From Arthrobacter cupressi (lineage in GTDB: Bacteria > Actinomycetota > Actinomycetes > Actinomycetales > Micrococcaceae), in contig NZ_FNEI01000002.1 of assembly GCF_900099975.1 (NCBI RefSeq), positions 348,427 through 412,426 on the forward strand: a stretch of DNA of 64,000 nucleotides, given 5' to 3'. The translations under genes and the position numbers were made by a program. A model generated the notes under the pieces. The model was not told the DNA's origin. It ran no database searches and saw only the letters and a list, made by a program, of their open reading frames with translations. Positions 27,967 to 37,076 of this stretch are shown here, piece by piece. The number at the start of each line of letters is the position of its first letter. Position 1 is the first letter of the stretch.

Positions 27967-28758
27967 CTATCGCTTGGTCCGCGCGCTGCGGCTTTCGAAC
28001 TTCCGGGCCAAGAGGCTCAACGGGATGGTGACCACCAGGTAGAAAGCGCCTGCCACCAGCAGGGGCGTCAGGCCGGCGCCGAGGCTCGAGATGCCGTCGC
28101 GGCCGAACTTGGTCAGTTCGTACTGCGAGGCGGTCAGGCCCAGCACGTAGATCAGCGAGGAATCCTTGGTGAGCAGGATGATCTCGTTGGTCAGCGGGGG
28201 CAGCACGATCTTGAAGGCCTGCGGGATGATGATGGTTACCATGGCCCGCCACTGCGGCATGCCAAGGGACCTGGCGGCTTCCAGCTGACCCTTCGGGACA
28301 GCCTGCAGGCCGGCGCGCAGCGTTTCGGCGATGTAGGCCGCAGCCACCATGCCCAGGGACACCATCACCACCACGAAAATGGGCCACTGCACCCCGAAGG
28401 CCAGCGGGACGCCGTAGCCGAAGGCGATGAAGACCAGCAGGGCGGGGATGCCGCGGAAGAACTCGATGTAGCCGGTGGCTATCCAGCGGTACAGCGGGAA
28501 GCTGGAAAGCTTCATCAGGGCCAGCAGCAGGCCGCCGGACAGGCCCAGTGCGAAGCCGAGCGCGGTGTAGATGAGCGTGTTTACCAACCCGGTGGTGAAG
28601 ATGCCCGGGAACATCGGGCCGATCTTGCCGAAGTTGAAGACGTTGGCGCTGATGGCTTTCCAGTCGGTGGCCAGCAGCAGGGCGGCGATGGCCACCACAA
28701 AGATTCCTGCCTGGACGTTCAGGCTGATTTTGGCTCGTTGACGCGCGGTCATTGCCAT
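27967..28758 (-). CDS. Polar amino-acid ABC transporter permease
   Basis: 263 residues of the HisM/GlnP class with about five to six membrane helices. The conserved cytoplasmic loop [23 protein letters not shown] contacts the ATPase. ATG 28758 is used; an in-frame ATG two codons later is a possible alternative. Separated from the upstream binding-protein gene by a stem-loop, so it is probably expressed at a lower level. Confidence 0.94.
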   Translation of the reverse strand: MAMTARQRAKISLNVQAGIFVVAIAALLLATDWKAISANVFNFGKIGPMFPGIFTTGLVNTLIYTALGFALGLSGGLLLALMKLSSFPLYRWIATGYIEFFRGIPALLVFIAFGYGVPLAFGVQWPIFVVVMVSLGMVAAAYIAETLRAGLQAVPKGQLEAARSLGMPQWRAMVTIIIPQAFKIVLPPLTNEIILLTKDSSLIYVLGLTASQYELTKFGRDGISSLGAGLTPLLVAGAFYLVVTIPLSLLARKFESRSARTKR

Positions 28759-28788
28759 GGTGTTCTCACATTCATGTTGCGCAACTGA

Positions 28789-28818
28789 GGCCCCGTGCAG
28801 AGTGCTTCACACGGGGCC
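28789..28818 (-). terminator. Stem-loop between binding-protein and permease genes
   Basis: 9-bp stem GGCCCCGTG/CACGGGGCC (28789-28797 with 28810-28818), 12-nt loop, no T-tract. Likely partial termination or 3'-end protection that raises the binding-protein to permease ratio. Confidence 0.65.
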
Positions 28819-28846
28819 CCGTTGCGTTTGTCTCAGGCCGGACGGT

Positions 28847-29653
28847 CTACTTGGCGGCTTCGCCGAAGTAGGTGGTTTCGAGCTTCTTCAGGGTGCCGTC
28901 ATCGGTGAGGCGCTTGAGGGTCGCGTTGACCTTCTCGGCCATGGCGGTGTTGCCCTTCTTGATGGAGATGCCGAGCTTCTCGCCGGTTGCGTAGTTCTCC
29001 ACGCGCTTGAACTTGGAGTCATCCTTGATGGCGTAGCCGAGCACGGACTGGTTGCCCAGGGCGGCGTCGATGGTGCCTGCCTTGAGGGCCTGGACCAGGA
29101 GGCCGGTGTCCTCGAACTGCTGCGCGTCGATGCCCTTGTCCTTGGCGTACGCTGCGCCGGTGGTGGCCTGCTGCACGCCCACCTTCTTGCCCTTGGCGCT
29201 GTCGATGTTGGTGATGCCGGAGGCCTCGGAGGCGACGAGGGTGAGGTCGTCGTTCAGGTACGGGTCCGAGAAGTCCATGACGTTCTTGCGGGTGTCCGTG
29301 ATGGAAATGGAGGAGATGGACACGTCGCAGCCGGTCAGGGCGGTGCCCGTTTCGATGGCTTCGAAGGAGCTGTCCACAATGTTCAGTTCGGCGTTCAGGT
29401 CCTTGGCGAGCTCATTGGCGATGTCGATGTCGAAGCCGACGATCTTGCCGTCCTTCTGGTATTCGAAGGGCTCGTAGGGGATGTCGGAGCAGACCGTGAG
29501 CTTGCCTGCGTTGATCAGGCTGACCGAGCCGGAGCTGCTGGCCGCGGGTGCAGGGGCGCCGCCGCCGCAGGCGGTCAGGGCGAGTGCGCCGGCAGCGAGA
29601 AGACCTGCTGCCTTCACCTTGGAACTGCCGAGGAACGAACGGGAGATATGCAT
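28847..29653 (-). CDS. Amino-acid ABC transporter substrate-binding lipoprotein
   Basis: 268 residues. The signal peptide ends in a lipobox (ALALTACGGG). The SBP_bac_3 (family 3) body shows LTVCSDIPYEPFEYQKDGKIVGFDID, DVSISSISITDTRKNVMDFS and the Arg/Asp ligand-binding residues of this class. First gene of the importer operon; a -10-like TACACT lies ~45 bp upstream (29703-29698 on the minus strand) and AAAGG precedes the start. Confidence 0.94.
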   Translation of the reverse strand: MHISRSFLGSSKVKAAGLLAAGALALTACGGGAPAPAASSSGSVSLINAGKLTVCSDIPYEPFEYQKDGKIVGFDIDIANELAKDLNAELNIVDSSFEAIETGTALTGCDVSISSISITDTRKNVMDFSDPYLNDDLTLVASEASGITNIDSAKGKKVGVQQATTGAAYAKDKGIDAQQFEDTGLLVQALKAGTIDAALGNQSVLGYAIKDDSKFKRVENYATGEKLGISIKKGNTAMAEKVNATLKRLTDDGTLKKLETTYFGEAAK

Positions 29654-29854
29654 TTGTTTACCTTTTGTTGCGGGGGACGCGAAGCAAATCGGTCTTTAGT
29701 GTAGCGCCGACCATGAGATGTTCGTCACAGGAAACTAAGTTTCACTATTGGATAACCAAGTCGCGGAAAAATCAAGCCTATCCGCACTGCCCGCGTCTGT
29801 AATCCCGGATTCTTCGCCCCGCAGACGTGAAGCGAGAACCTCACGGAAACAGAA

Positions 29855-31180
29855 TCAGCGCTGAATGCCCAAGGATTCGAGCATCGGACGGAACTTCGCC
29901 CACGTCTCGGCGAGCTCGGTTTCCGGAACCGAGCCCTCAACAATCCCGCAGCCTGCGAACATCCGCACCGAGGTGGGCGACTCGATCACGGCCCCGCGCA
30001 GCGCGATGCCCCATTCGCCGTTGCCCGCGGCGTCCAGCCAGCCCACGGGTCCGGCGTACGGGCCGCGGTCCATGTGTTCGAGGCGCCGGATCAGTTCACC
30101 CGCCACGGTGGTCGGCGTGCCGCAGACGGCGGCCGTGGGGTGCAGGGCGTTGATGAGCGCCAGGCAGGTGGGCACGTGCCCTTCGATGTCGGCGAGCTCG
30201 GCCTTCACGTCCGACGCCAGGTGCCACACGTTCGGCAGTTCCAGGATGAACGGCTCACTGTGGGCATTCATTGCCTCGGAAAACGGCGCCAGCTGGGTGG
30301 TGAGCGACTGGATGGCGATCTCGTGCTCGTGCCGCTGCTTCTCCGATCCGGCGAGCACGCGTTCCGCATAATCCATGGGGGAGCCGGCCACGCCCTCGGC
30401 ATCGCGGCGGTCCAGCGTGCCGGCCAGTACCCGCGCCTGCGCGGTGCGCCCTTCCACCTGGATCAGCATTTCCGGTGTCGCGCCCACCAGGCCGTCCACG
30501 CCGTAGGTCCAGCACTCCCGGTAGTTTCGCGTAAGGTTCCGCAGCACTTCCGCTGGCCGCACGCCGTCGGGCAGGGTGGCCACGACGTCGCGCGCCAGCA
30601 CGAGCTTTTCAAGCTTTCCGGTGCGGATTTCGGCGACACCGTCCGCCACCGCCTGCTTCCAGTCCTCCTCGCTCAGCGAGCCGCTTTTCAGTGTGAAGGA
30701 CAGCCCGACGCCGGTGCTGCCGCGGGCAGGTGCCTCGAGTCCGGTATCCGGGACATCCAGCCAGCCCGCGAGGGCGGCGCGGGCGCCCGCCTCGGTGAGT
30801 TCGACGTCGTCGAGGGTCAACTGGGTGAGCCAGGAGCGCCCGTCGCGGATCCCCACCACGATTTCCGGCAGGATCAGCCGGGACTCGAACGGCGAAGTCT
30901 TGGAGAAGGCGAAGGTTCCGAAGGCCAGGGGGCCGGTGCCGGGAACGCCCACGTGGTCCTCGACGTCGGCCTCGATGACCATGTGCCGCCACCAGATGTC
31001 GGCCTCAAGGAAGCGCTCGGGGCCGCTGCCGGTGAACCGGGTGAGCTCGCCGAAGGCCACCAGTCCGTCCTCGCGGCGGGTCCAGCAGAGGGCGTCGTCC
31101 CGCACCAGAAACGACGGCAGCCCCCCGGCGGTGGCGTCTTCATCGAGGGGGACTGTCAAGGTGCGGAGCGTGCTCGTCAT
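29855..31180 (-). CDS. menF: Isochorismate synthase
   Basis: Mg-dependent chorismate-binding enzyme converting chorismate to isochorismate for menaquinone synthesis. With ATG 31180 it is 441 residues, normal for MenF/EntC; a longer frame to 31237 overlaps the divergent menG start. The chorismate-binding block contains KLVLARDVVATLPDG, GATPEMLIQVEG, VLAGTLDRR, and HPTAAVCGTPTTVAGELIRRLE. Divergent from menG, with only 44 bp between the starts. A siderophore role (EntC) is less likely, given the flanking men genes. Confidence 0.9.
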   Translation of the reverse strand: MTSTLRTLTVPLDEDATAGGLPSFLVRDDALCWTRREDGLVAFGELTRFTGSGPERFLEADIWWRHMVIEADVEDHVGVPGTGPLAFGTFAFSKTSPFESRLILPEIVVGIRDGRSWLTQLTLDDVELTEAGARAALAGWLDVPDTGLEAPARGSTGVGLSFTLKSGSLSEEDWKQAVADGVAEIRTGKLEKLVLARDVVATLPDGVRPAEVLRNLTRNYRECWTYGVDGLVGATPEMLIQVEGRTAQARVLAGTLDRRDAEGVAGSPMDYAERVLAGSEKQRHEHEIAIQSLTTQLAPFSEAMNAHSEPFILELPNVWHLASDVKAELADIEGHVPTCLALINALHPTAAVCGTPTTVAGELIRRLEHMDRGPYAGPVGWLDAAGNGEWGIALRGAVIESPTSVRMFAGCGIVEGSVPETELAETWAKFRPMLESLGIQR

Positions 31181-31203
31181 GATGGAACAACAGTACTCCG
31201 GGG

Positions 31204-31218
31204 ATTGTCTGAGACAAT
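31204..31218. promoter_or_regulatory. Palindrome in the menF/menG divergent promoter region
   Basis: ATTGTC-TGA-GACAAT, perfect 6-bp arms, in the 44-bp gap between two divergent men genes. GACAAT ends 6 nt before the menG GTG, so it may be a -10 of a leaderless transcript, an operator, or both. Confidence 0.45.
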
Positions 31219-31224
31219 TGCTGG

Positions 31225-31986
31225 GTGAACCGAGCATCCTTGGAAAAGCGTCCGGACGAAGTTGCGACGATGTTTGACGATGTCGCCCCCAAATACGATG
31301 TCGTGAACGATGTCCTCTCCATGGGGCAGACCCGGCGGTGGCGCCGCGTGGTGGTCGAAGCCATGGATGTCAGGCACGGGCAGCGGGTCCTCGATCTCGC
31401 CGCCGGAACCGGAACCTCCAGCGAGCCGTACGCGGACGCCGGGGTCGACGTCGTCGCCTGCGACTTTTCCCTCGGGATGCTCAAGGTTGGCAAGCGCCGC
31501 CGCCCGGACATCAACTTCGTGGCAGGAGACGCCACCAACCTTCCCTTCGCGGACAACAGCTTCGACGCCACCACCATTTCCTTCGGCCTGCGCAACGTCA
31601 ACGAGCCGCACAAGGCCCTCGCGGAGATGCTGCGCGTGACCAAGCCGGGCGGCCGCCTGGTGATCGCCGAATTCTCCGCCCCGGTGGTGCCCCTGTGGCG
31701 CACCATGTACACCGAATACCTGATGCGGGCCCTGCCGGCCATCGCCACCAAGGTCTCCTCCAACCCGGACGCCTACGTGTACCTCGCCGAGTCCATCCGG
31801 GCCTGGCCGGACCAGGACCACCTGGCCGCCTGGCTGCAGGACGCCGGCTGGCAGGATGTCACCTACCGCAACCTCAGCGGCGGCATCGTGGCCGTGCACC
31901 GGGCCCAGAAGCCGGGCGCAGCGCACACGGACAGCGTGCCGGTGGCCAAGCTGCGCCGCCAGATCAAGCCGCGCCGGGCCTCCTAG
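31225..31986 (+). CDS. menG: Demethylmenaquinone methyltransferase
   Basis: 253-residue SAM-dependent methyltransferase of the UbiE/MenG family. It methylates demethylmenaquinone, the last ring modification of menaquinone. Motif I is [15 protein letters not shown]; family signatures are [20 protein letters not shown] near the N-terminus and [24 protein letters not shown] start at 31225 with no clear Shine-Dalgarno. Followed after 25 bp by the menJ-like reductase and then a polyprenyl synthase, so this is a quinone operon. Confidence 0.95.
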   Translation: MNRASLEKRPDEVATMFDDVAPKYDVVNDVLSMGQTRRWRRVVVEAMDVRHGQRVLDLAAGTGTSSEPYADAGVDVVACDFSLGMLKVGKRRRPDINFVAGDATNLPFADNSFDATTISFGLRNVNEPHKALAEMLRVTKPGGRLVIAEFSAPVVPLWRTMYTEYLMRALPAIATKVSSNPDAYVYLAESIRAWPDQDHLAAWLQDAGWQDVTYRNLSGGIVAVHRAQKPGAAHTDSVPVAKLRRQIKPRRAS

Positions 31987-32011
31987 TTTCCCTGCTTTAC
32001 ACAAGGACGTT

Positions 32012-33355
32012 GTGAACGTACTGATTGTTGGCGCCGGGCCCGCCGGGTCCACCGCCGCGTATTACCTTGCCCGCGCCGGCGTGGACGTGACAGTGCTGGA
32101 AAAGACCAGCTTTCCCCGGGAAAAGGTCTGCGGAGACGGCCTCACCCCGCGCGCTGTCCGCGAAATCCAAAAGCTCGGCCTGCCGCACGCCGAGGCGGAC
32201 GGCTGGCGCCGTAACAAGGGCCTGCGCCTGATCGCCGGCGGCCGCACCATCGAGCTGCCCTGGCCCGAGGTTTCGGACTTTCCCACCTACGGGCTGATCC
32301 GCACCCGGCTCGGTTTTGACGAGGAACTGGCCCGGCACGCCCAGTCGGCCGGAGCGATCGTGCTGGAACGGCACAGCGTCACCGAAGCGCTGCGGGCCGA
32401 GGACGGCCGCGTGATCGGCGCCCGGGCCGCGATCCTCGACGAGTCCGGACGCAAGACGGGTGAAACGCGCGACTTCCATGCCGACGTCGTGCTCGCCGCG
32501 GACGGCAACTCCACCCGCACGGCGGTCTCGCTCGGCATGCACAAACGCGACGACCGGCCACTCGGCGTCGCGGTGCGAACCTACTTCACCTCGCCGCGCA
32601 CGGACGACGACTGGATGGAAGGCTGGCTGGAACTGCCGGGCAAGTCCGGCAAGCCGCTGCCCGGGTACGGCTGGGTGTTCGGCGTCGGCGACGGCACCTC
32701 GAACGTGGGCCTGGGCATCCTGAACTCCTCGAAGGAGTTCGGGAAGCTGGACTATAAGCAGGTCCTGCGCGAATGGACCGCCGCCATGCCCGCCGAATGG
32801 GGCTTCACGCCGGAGAACCAGGTCGGGGAGATCCGCGGCGCCGCGCTGCCCATGGGCTTTAACCGCACCCCGCACTACTCGCCCGGGCTCCTGCTGCTGG
32901 GCGACGCCGGCGGCATGGTTTCCCCGTTCAACGGCGAAGGCATCTCGTACGCCATGGAGTCCGCGCGCTTCGCCGCGGAATTCATCATCGACGCTTCCGC
33001 CCGCACGGCTGCTTCGGGCGGGGCGTACGACGCCGACGCGCACCTGGCGCGGTACGCCGATTACGTGCGGGAGCAATGGGGTTCGCACTTCACGCTGGGC
33101 CGGGCCTTCGCCGCGTTGATCGGCAAGCCGGCCGTCATGAAGCTGGCCCTGCGTACGGGCATGCCGCTGCCGCTGCTCATGCGCTTCGTGGTGCGTATGC
33201 TGGCCAACCTCACCGATTCCTCCGCGAAGGGCCTCGAAGACCGCGTGATCAGGGTGCTCGAAGCCCTGGTGCCCGCCACGTCAAACACGGGCCCTTTGAC
33301 CGGCCCTGTGAAGGCCGCCGGCTCCGACACCGCGGTTTCCGCAACGACTAGTTAG
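32012..33355 (+). CDS. menJ: Geranylgeranyl-reductase-family flavoprotein (MenJ-like)
   Basis: 447 residues. Start GTG 32012 follows AAGGAC and directly opens the dinucleotide motif VLIVGAGPAGSTAAYYLARAG. Family features are the FPREKVCGDGLTPRAV block and LLLGDAGGMVSPFNGEGISYAMES. In mycobacteria MenJ saturates one isoprene unit of the menaquinone side chain; MK-9(H2)-type quinones are typical of Arthrobacter, which fits its place between menG and the polyprenyl synthase. Loosely membrane-associated FAD enzyme by family. The function is inferred from context. Confidence 0.85.
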   Translation: MNVLIVGAGPAGSTAAYYLARAGVDVTVLEKTSFPREKVCGDGLTPRAVREIQKLGLPHAEADGWRRNKGLRLIAGGRTIELPWPEVSDFPTYGLIRTRLGFDEELARHAQSAGAIVLERHSVTEALRAEDGRVIGARAAILDESGRKTGETRDFHADVVLAADGNSTRTAVSLGMHKRDDRPLGVAVRTYFTSPRTDDDWMEGWLELPGKSGKPLPGYGWVFGVGDGTSNVGLGILNSSKEFGKLDYKQVLREWTAAMPAEWGFTPENQVGEIRGAALPMGFNRTPHYSPGLLLLGDAGGMVSPFNGEGISYAMESARFAAEFIIDASARTAASGGAYDADAHLARYADYVREQWGSHFTLGRAFAALIGKPAVMKLALRTGMPLPLLMRFVVRMLANLTDSSAKGLEDRVIRVLEALVPATSNTGPLTGPVKAAGSDTAVSATTS

Positions 33356-33365
33356 GGTTAAGCCT

Positions 33366-34469
33366 GTGACTCACTCTGCCGAACACAGCTGGACGCACGC
33401 CGGGCACGGATTGCCCGACACCGCGGAACCCGCTCCCAGCACCACCGCGATCGCCACGGGACTGCAGCTTCCCGCGGGATTCGCCGCCATTGCCGCCGAC
33501 GCCGAGCTTGGCCCTGCCATCACCACCAACCTCGCCCGCGTGGAAAAGAAGCTCCGCGAGGCCATCGCCAACTCGGATCCGCTGGCTGACGCAACGTCGC
33601 GTCACCTGGTGGAAGCCGGCGGCAAGCGCATCCGGCCGCTGCTGACCCTGCTCTGCGCCCACCTGGGTGACGCCTCCCGCCCCGAAGTGGTGCAGGCCGC
33701 CGTCGTCGTCGAACTGACCCACCTGGCCACGCTCTACCACGACGACGTGATGGACTCCGCGCCCTTCCGCCGCGGCGCACCCACCGCGCACGAGGTATGG
33801 GGCAACTCCGTGGCGATCCTCACCGGCGACCTCATCTTCGCCCGCGCCTCGATCCTGGTCTCCGAGCTCGGTTCCCGCGCCCTGGGCATCCAGGCCCGCA
33901 CCTTCGAGCGCCTGTGCCTGGGCCAGCTGCACGAGACCGTCGGTCCGCGCGAAGACGAAGATCCCGTGGCCCACTACCTGTCCGTCATCGCGGACAAGAC
34001 CGGTTCCCTCGTGGCTGCGTCGGGCCAGCTCGGCGCCATCTTCGCCGGGGCAGACGAAACCTTCGAGGACGTGCTCGTGGAGTACGGCGAGAAGGTGGGC
34101 GTGGCGTTCCAGCTGGCCGACGACGTCATCGACGTCACCGGCGTCAAGGTCAAGTCCGGCAAGTCCCCGGGCACCGACCTCCGCGAAGGCGTGCCCACCC
34201 TGCCGGTGCTGCTGCTCCGCAAGGCAGCAGCCAACGGCGACCAGTCAGCGGTCTCGCTGCTGGAGCTGGTGGACGGCGACCTCTCCTCCGACGAGGCGCT
34301 GGCCGAAGCCGTTGCCGGGCTGCGCGAGCACCCCGTCACCGCCGAGTCCTGGGTGATCGCCCGCCAGTGGGCCGCCGAAGCCGTGGCCGCCCTGGCGCCG
34401 CTGCCCGAGGGCGTGGTGAAGGATTCCCTGAGCAACTTCGCGCACGCCGTGGTGGAGCGCAGCAGCTAA
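33366..34469 (+). CDS. Polyprenyl diphosphate synthase
   Basis: 367-residue trans-isoprenyl diphosphate synthase. Both Asp-rich motifs are present: YHDDVMD (about D126-D130) and QLADDVID (about D252-D256), plus GGKRIRPLLTLL and KTGSLVAASGQLGA. It condenses isopentenyl diphosphate with an allylic starter to make the long side chain of menaquinone. GTG start 10 bp after the menJ stop. Chain length cannot be read from the sequence with certainty; nonaprenyl would fit the presumed genus. Confidence 0.92.
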   Translation: MTHSAEHSWTHAGHGLPDTAEPAPSTTAIATGLQLPAGFAAIAADAELGPAITTNLARVEKKLREAIANSDPLADATSRHLVEAGGKRIRPLLTLLCAHLGDASRPEVVQAAVVVELTHLATLYHDDVMDSAPFRRGAPTAHEVWGNSVAILTGDLIFARASILVSELGSRALGIQARTFERLCLGQLHETVGPREDEDPVAHYLSVIADKTGSLVAASGQLGAIFAGADETFEDVLVEYGEKVGVAFQLADDVIDVTGVKVKSGKSPGTDLREGVPTLPVLLLRKAAANGDQSAVSLLELVDGDLSSDEALAEAVAGLREHPVTAESWVIARQWAAEAVAALAPLPEGVVKDSLSNFAHAVVERSS

Positions 34470-34482
34470 CTCTTTCGTGTGG

Positions 34483-34552
34483 CACCCAACTGACTCGCAC
34501 TTGTTGTCGTTTTGAGCACCCAAAACGACAACAACTGCCAGTCAGTTGGGTG
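34483..34552. terminator. Long imperfect palindrome after the quinone operon
   Basis: Outer 13-bp stem CACCCAACTGACT/AGTCAGTTGGGTG (34483-34495 with 34540-34552) and inner 14-bp stem (34501-34514 with 34521-34534), with a 5x5 internal loop. Follows the polyprenyl synthase stop by 13 bp. Confidence 0.6.
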
Positions 34553-34922
34553 TTCCTGCTTAACGGGTTAAACGGAATGACCCCGGCTTCCCGCAACGTT
34601 ACGAGTCAAACGTTGCGCGAAACCGGGGCCATAATCTCCGTTCGCATCAGACCCACCGGAGGCATTTAGTGAATCCGTGAAACAGCCTATGACAACTTTG
34701 TCATAAACGCAACCTTGGCGGTCAACTCTCATTTTCAGCGTCGCGCACGGCCGGGCTGGTTGGTGGGGACGGCTGTAGTGGGGCACTTTGGGCCCGGCCT
34801 CGGGCGGGGAAACGCTGAGCGACCGGCGTGTCGTGTCGAAGGGCCCCGGGATCGCGGACGGGTTCTTCACATAGCCGGGTTTGGGGCTTAACTTCAGGGC
34901 ACGTGAACCCCAGATTCAAACA
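34553..34922. other. Non-coding stretch with hairpin and small palindrome
   Basis: No credible gene. It holds a compound hairpin (CGCAACGTT/AACGTTGCG at 34592-34600 and 34609-34617, enclosed by CCCCGG/CCGGGG at 34581-34586 and 34623-34628) and an operator-like TATGACAA-CT-TTGTCATA at 34688-34705. TTCTTCACATAGC (34863-34875), resembling the motif before the 3203 paralogue, precedes the next gene. The segment 34828-34845 recurs after that gene (near 35814). Confidence 0.5.
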
Positions 34923-35753
34923 ATGGACATTCAGGACTTCCTCGGCAGGAGGGGCGGCGCTGCAAGGACTTCCGCCCTGCTCGGTGCGGGCTTTTCGAGG
35001 AGTAGCGTCGATGACGCATTGAAGGACGGGCAGATCCGCCGGTTGCGCAGGGGCTTGTACGGGCTTCCCGGTGACACCGGCTTAGTGGCGGCCTTCCGCG
35101 CCAACGCTCGGCTCACCTGCCTGTCGGCGGCCCCGATCTATGCCTTGTGGACCCTCCGGCCGGCATCGGGTTTTCACGTCTCGGCCGGGCACAAAGCCGT
35201 GGAGGGCATCCGGCATGGCCCATGCCGGCACCCCGCCCACCCCTACTTGCCAGTGGCAGGCCTGGCGGACGTGCTCCTCCATGCCTTGAGGTGCCTGCCT
35301 GAGCTCGAGGCTCTCGTGATGGTGCAATCCGCTGTCAGCCAAGGCAGCATCACCGTGGATTTCCTGCGGCGTAAGCTTCCCGGGAACCGCAACGGTGCCG
35401 CCCGCTCAGTGCTGGACCTCGTGATTCCGCGGGCCGATTCCTTGACGGAGGTCCTGGCCCGCACCCATTTCATCCGGGCGGGCCTCATGATCCGCATGCA
35501 CGCAGAGGTGCCGGGCGTGGGCGAGGTTGACTGCCTGATTGAGGACTGCCTGGCCGTTGAGCTTGACGGCGGCAGCCACATGGAGCCGCGGCAGGTGAAG
35601 AAGGACCAACGGCGGAACAACGCGGCGCTCGGTGCGGGGTTGCTGCCTTTGCGGTTTTACTACGACGACGTCGTGCACCATCCGGAGCGGATGGTGGCTC
35701 ACGTGCTTGGGGTTCTTGAGTTCCGCCGCCGGGGCGGCTTCGACGCAAAGTGA
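34923..35753 (+). CDS. Winged-helix / DUF559-like PD-(D/E)XK protein, second copy
   Basis: 276 residues from ATG 34923; an upstream TTG (34881) is possible but adds 14 unconvincing residues. The N-terminus (RTSALLGAGFSRSSVDDALKDGQIRRLRRGLYGLP) resembles an AbiEi-type winged helix. The C-terminal third has the candidate nuclease core: GEVDCLIEDCLAVELDGGSH and then KKDQRRNNAALGAGLLPLRF, which is Vsr/DUF559-like. Same domain order as 3203-4153 but strongly diverged. Solitary, with no visible toxin or modification partner. Function unknown. Confidence 0.75.
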   Translation: MDIQDFLGRRGGAARTSALLGAGFSRSSVDDALKDGQIRRLRRGLYGLPGDTGLVAAFRANARLTCLSAAPIYALWTLRPASGFHVSAGHKAVEGIRHGPCRHPAHPYLPVAGLADVLLHALRCLPELEALVMVQSAVSQGSITVDFLRRKLPGNRNGAARSVLDLVIPRADSLTEVLARTHFIRAGLMIRMHAEVPGVGEVDCLIEDCLAVELDGGSHMEPRQVKKDQRRNNAALGAGLLPLRFYYDDVVHHPERMVAHVLGVLEFRRRGGFDAK

Positions 35754-35876
35754 GTGCCGCCGTCGTGGGCTCCTTTGAACCGGCGGCAGGCCAGGGGAGG
35801 CGAAAGGCGGCGGTGTGTCGTGTCGAAGTGCCCCGCGACGGCTGCGACGAGGCCCCGCAACCGCCGGCCCCTGACC

Positions 35877-36299
35877 CTAGTCCTCGTCGCTGAAGGCCCA
35901 GTCGAACATGTCGAAGACGAACTCGGAGAATGTTCCGTCCTCGCTCTTCCACTGGCCGCGGACGTTGTTCCGGCGCCACACGATGGGGTCCGGGACGCTG
36001 AGCTCGGACACCCGGAAGCCCCAGGTGAAGCGCTCCTCCTCGTCCTCGAGGAACATGAGGAAGCCTTCGTCGTCCACCTCGAGTTCCTCGGGGTCCCAAA
36101 AGTAGTGGTACGCCTCCATGAGGTCTTCGCAGCCGCCGAGGGCCAAGTAGAACTCGCGCAGCACCAGGGGAATGGTGAAGGTGTGGGCGGAGAGGGCTTC
36201 ATCGAGCTCGGCCGGGGTCAGGCCGTCTTCTTCCTGCCATTCGTCCTCGAGATACTTCGGAACAAGCGCGCGGAACTTCTCGAGGAACATGTCAGTCAT
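35877..36299 (-). CDS. SMI1/KNR4 (SUKH)-like acidic protein
   Basis: About 140 residues, very acidic. LTPAELDEALSAHTFTIPLVLREFYLALGG fits the start of a SUKH fold, followed by LMEAYHYFWDPEEL and MFLEDEEERFTWGFRV. SUKH proteins are often immunity proteins against contact-dependent toxins, but no toxin gene is adjacent. Start is uncertain: ATG 36299 is used; ATG 36308 and TTG 36317 are in frame. 18 bp downstream of the 36318 membrane gene on the same strand. Confidence 0.75.
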   Translation of the reverse strand: MTDMFLEKFRALVPKYLEDEWQEEDGLTPAELDEALSAHTFTIPLVLREFYLALGGCEDLMEAYHYFWDPEELEVDDEGFLMFLEDEEERFTWGFRVSELSVPDPIVWRRNNVRGQWKSEDGTFSEFVFDMFDWAFSDED

Positions 36300-36317
36300 G
36301 GCTTCCATCCTAGCCAA

Positions 36318-37004
36318 TCAGGGGCGGCGGAATTTCTTCCGCTGGCGCACCCTGACCTTAGTGCCGTGGGCCGTCCGGTACCAGCCGCGCACCGCCAGCG
36401 GGACCCGCCAGCTCCAGCGCCAGGCGGCCACCCGGAACAGGAAGACGGCGGCCGCGACGAGGGCGGCGCTGGCCCCGTTGAACGTGCCGCTGTGCCAGAG
36501 CCACGCGGTCAGGACGGCGCCCAGGATAGCCGGGAGCGCGTATAGGTCGCGGTCGTTGAACAGCGAGGGAACCTCGTTGGCCGTGATGTCCCGCAGCACC
36601 CCGCCGCCCACCGCCGTCGTCACGCCCAGGACCACCGCGGCCATCGGGTGCAGCCCGGCCGCCAAGGCCTTGACCGTGCCGGTAATGCAGAACAGTGCGA
36701 GCCCGCCGGCGTCGAACAGGGTCAGCAGAGAGGTGAACCGCTGGACGCTGAAGAACAGGAAATACACCAGCCCCGCGGCCAGTACGGGCGGCAGCAGGTA
36801 CACCGGGTTGCTGAAGGCCGCGGGAACGCCGGCGCCGATGATGATGTCGCGGATCACCCCGCCGCCAAGCGCCACGAGGCTGGCCAGCAGGAGCGAGCCG
36901 ATGATGTCGAACTGCTTGCGGGCGGCCAGCAGCGAGCCCGATACGGCGAAGAAGAACACACCTGCCAGATCCAGCCACACCAGGGCCAGGTCGAAGCTGA
37001 TCAC
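36318..37004 (-). CDS. TRIC/UPF0126-family membrane protein
   Basis: 228 residues with about seven hydrophobic segments and an internal duplication: GGGVIRDIIIGAGVPAAF and GGGVLRDITANEVPSLF are the two copies of the signature. Bacterial members are related to trimeric intracellular cation channels; a glycine-transport role has also been proposed for some. The basic tail (KVRVRQRKKFRRP) is cytoplasmic by the positive-inside rule. Substrate not determinable. Confidence 0.88.
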   Translation of the reverse strand: MISFDLALVWLDLAGVFFFAVSGSLLAARKQFDIIGSLLLASLVALGGGVIRDIIIGAGVPAAFSNPVYLLPPVLAAGLVYFLFFSVQRFTSLLTLFDAGGLALFCITGTVKALAAGLHPMAAVVLGVTTAVGGGVLRDITANEVPSLFNDRDLYALPAILGAVLTAWLWHSGTFNGASAALVAAAVFLFRVAAWRWSWRVPLAVRGWYRTAHGTKVRVRQRKKFRRP

Positions 37005-37076
37005 GCGCGGGTCTCCTCAGTCGTCGGGGATTGTCATCAAGGCGGACAAGTACTGACCCAACGTTACGCTTGGGGC

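Noticed and set aside
34568..34870. 100-codon minus-strand ORF in the gap before the second nuclease-like gene
   Set aside because: No Shine-Dalgarno, no family features, atypical composition, and it would overlap the structured hairpin region.
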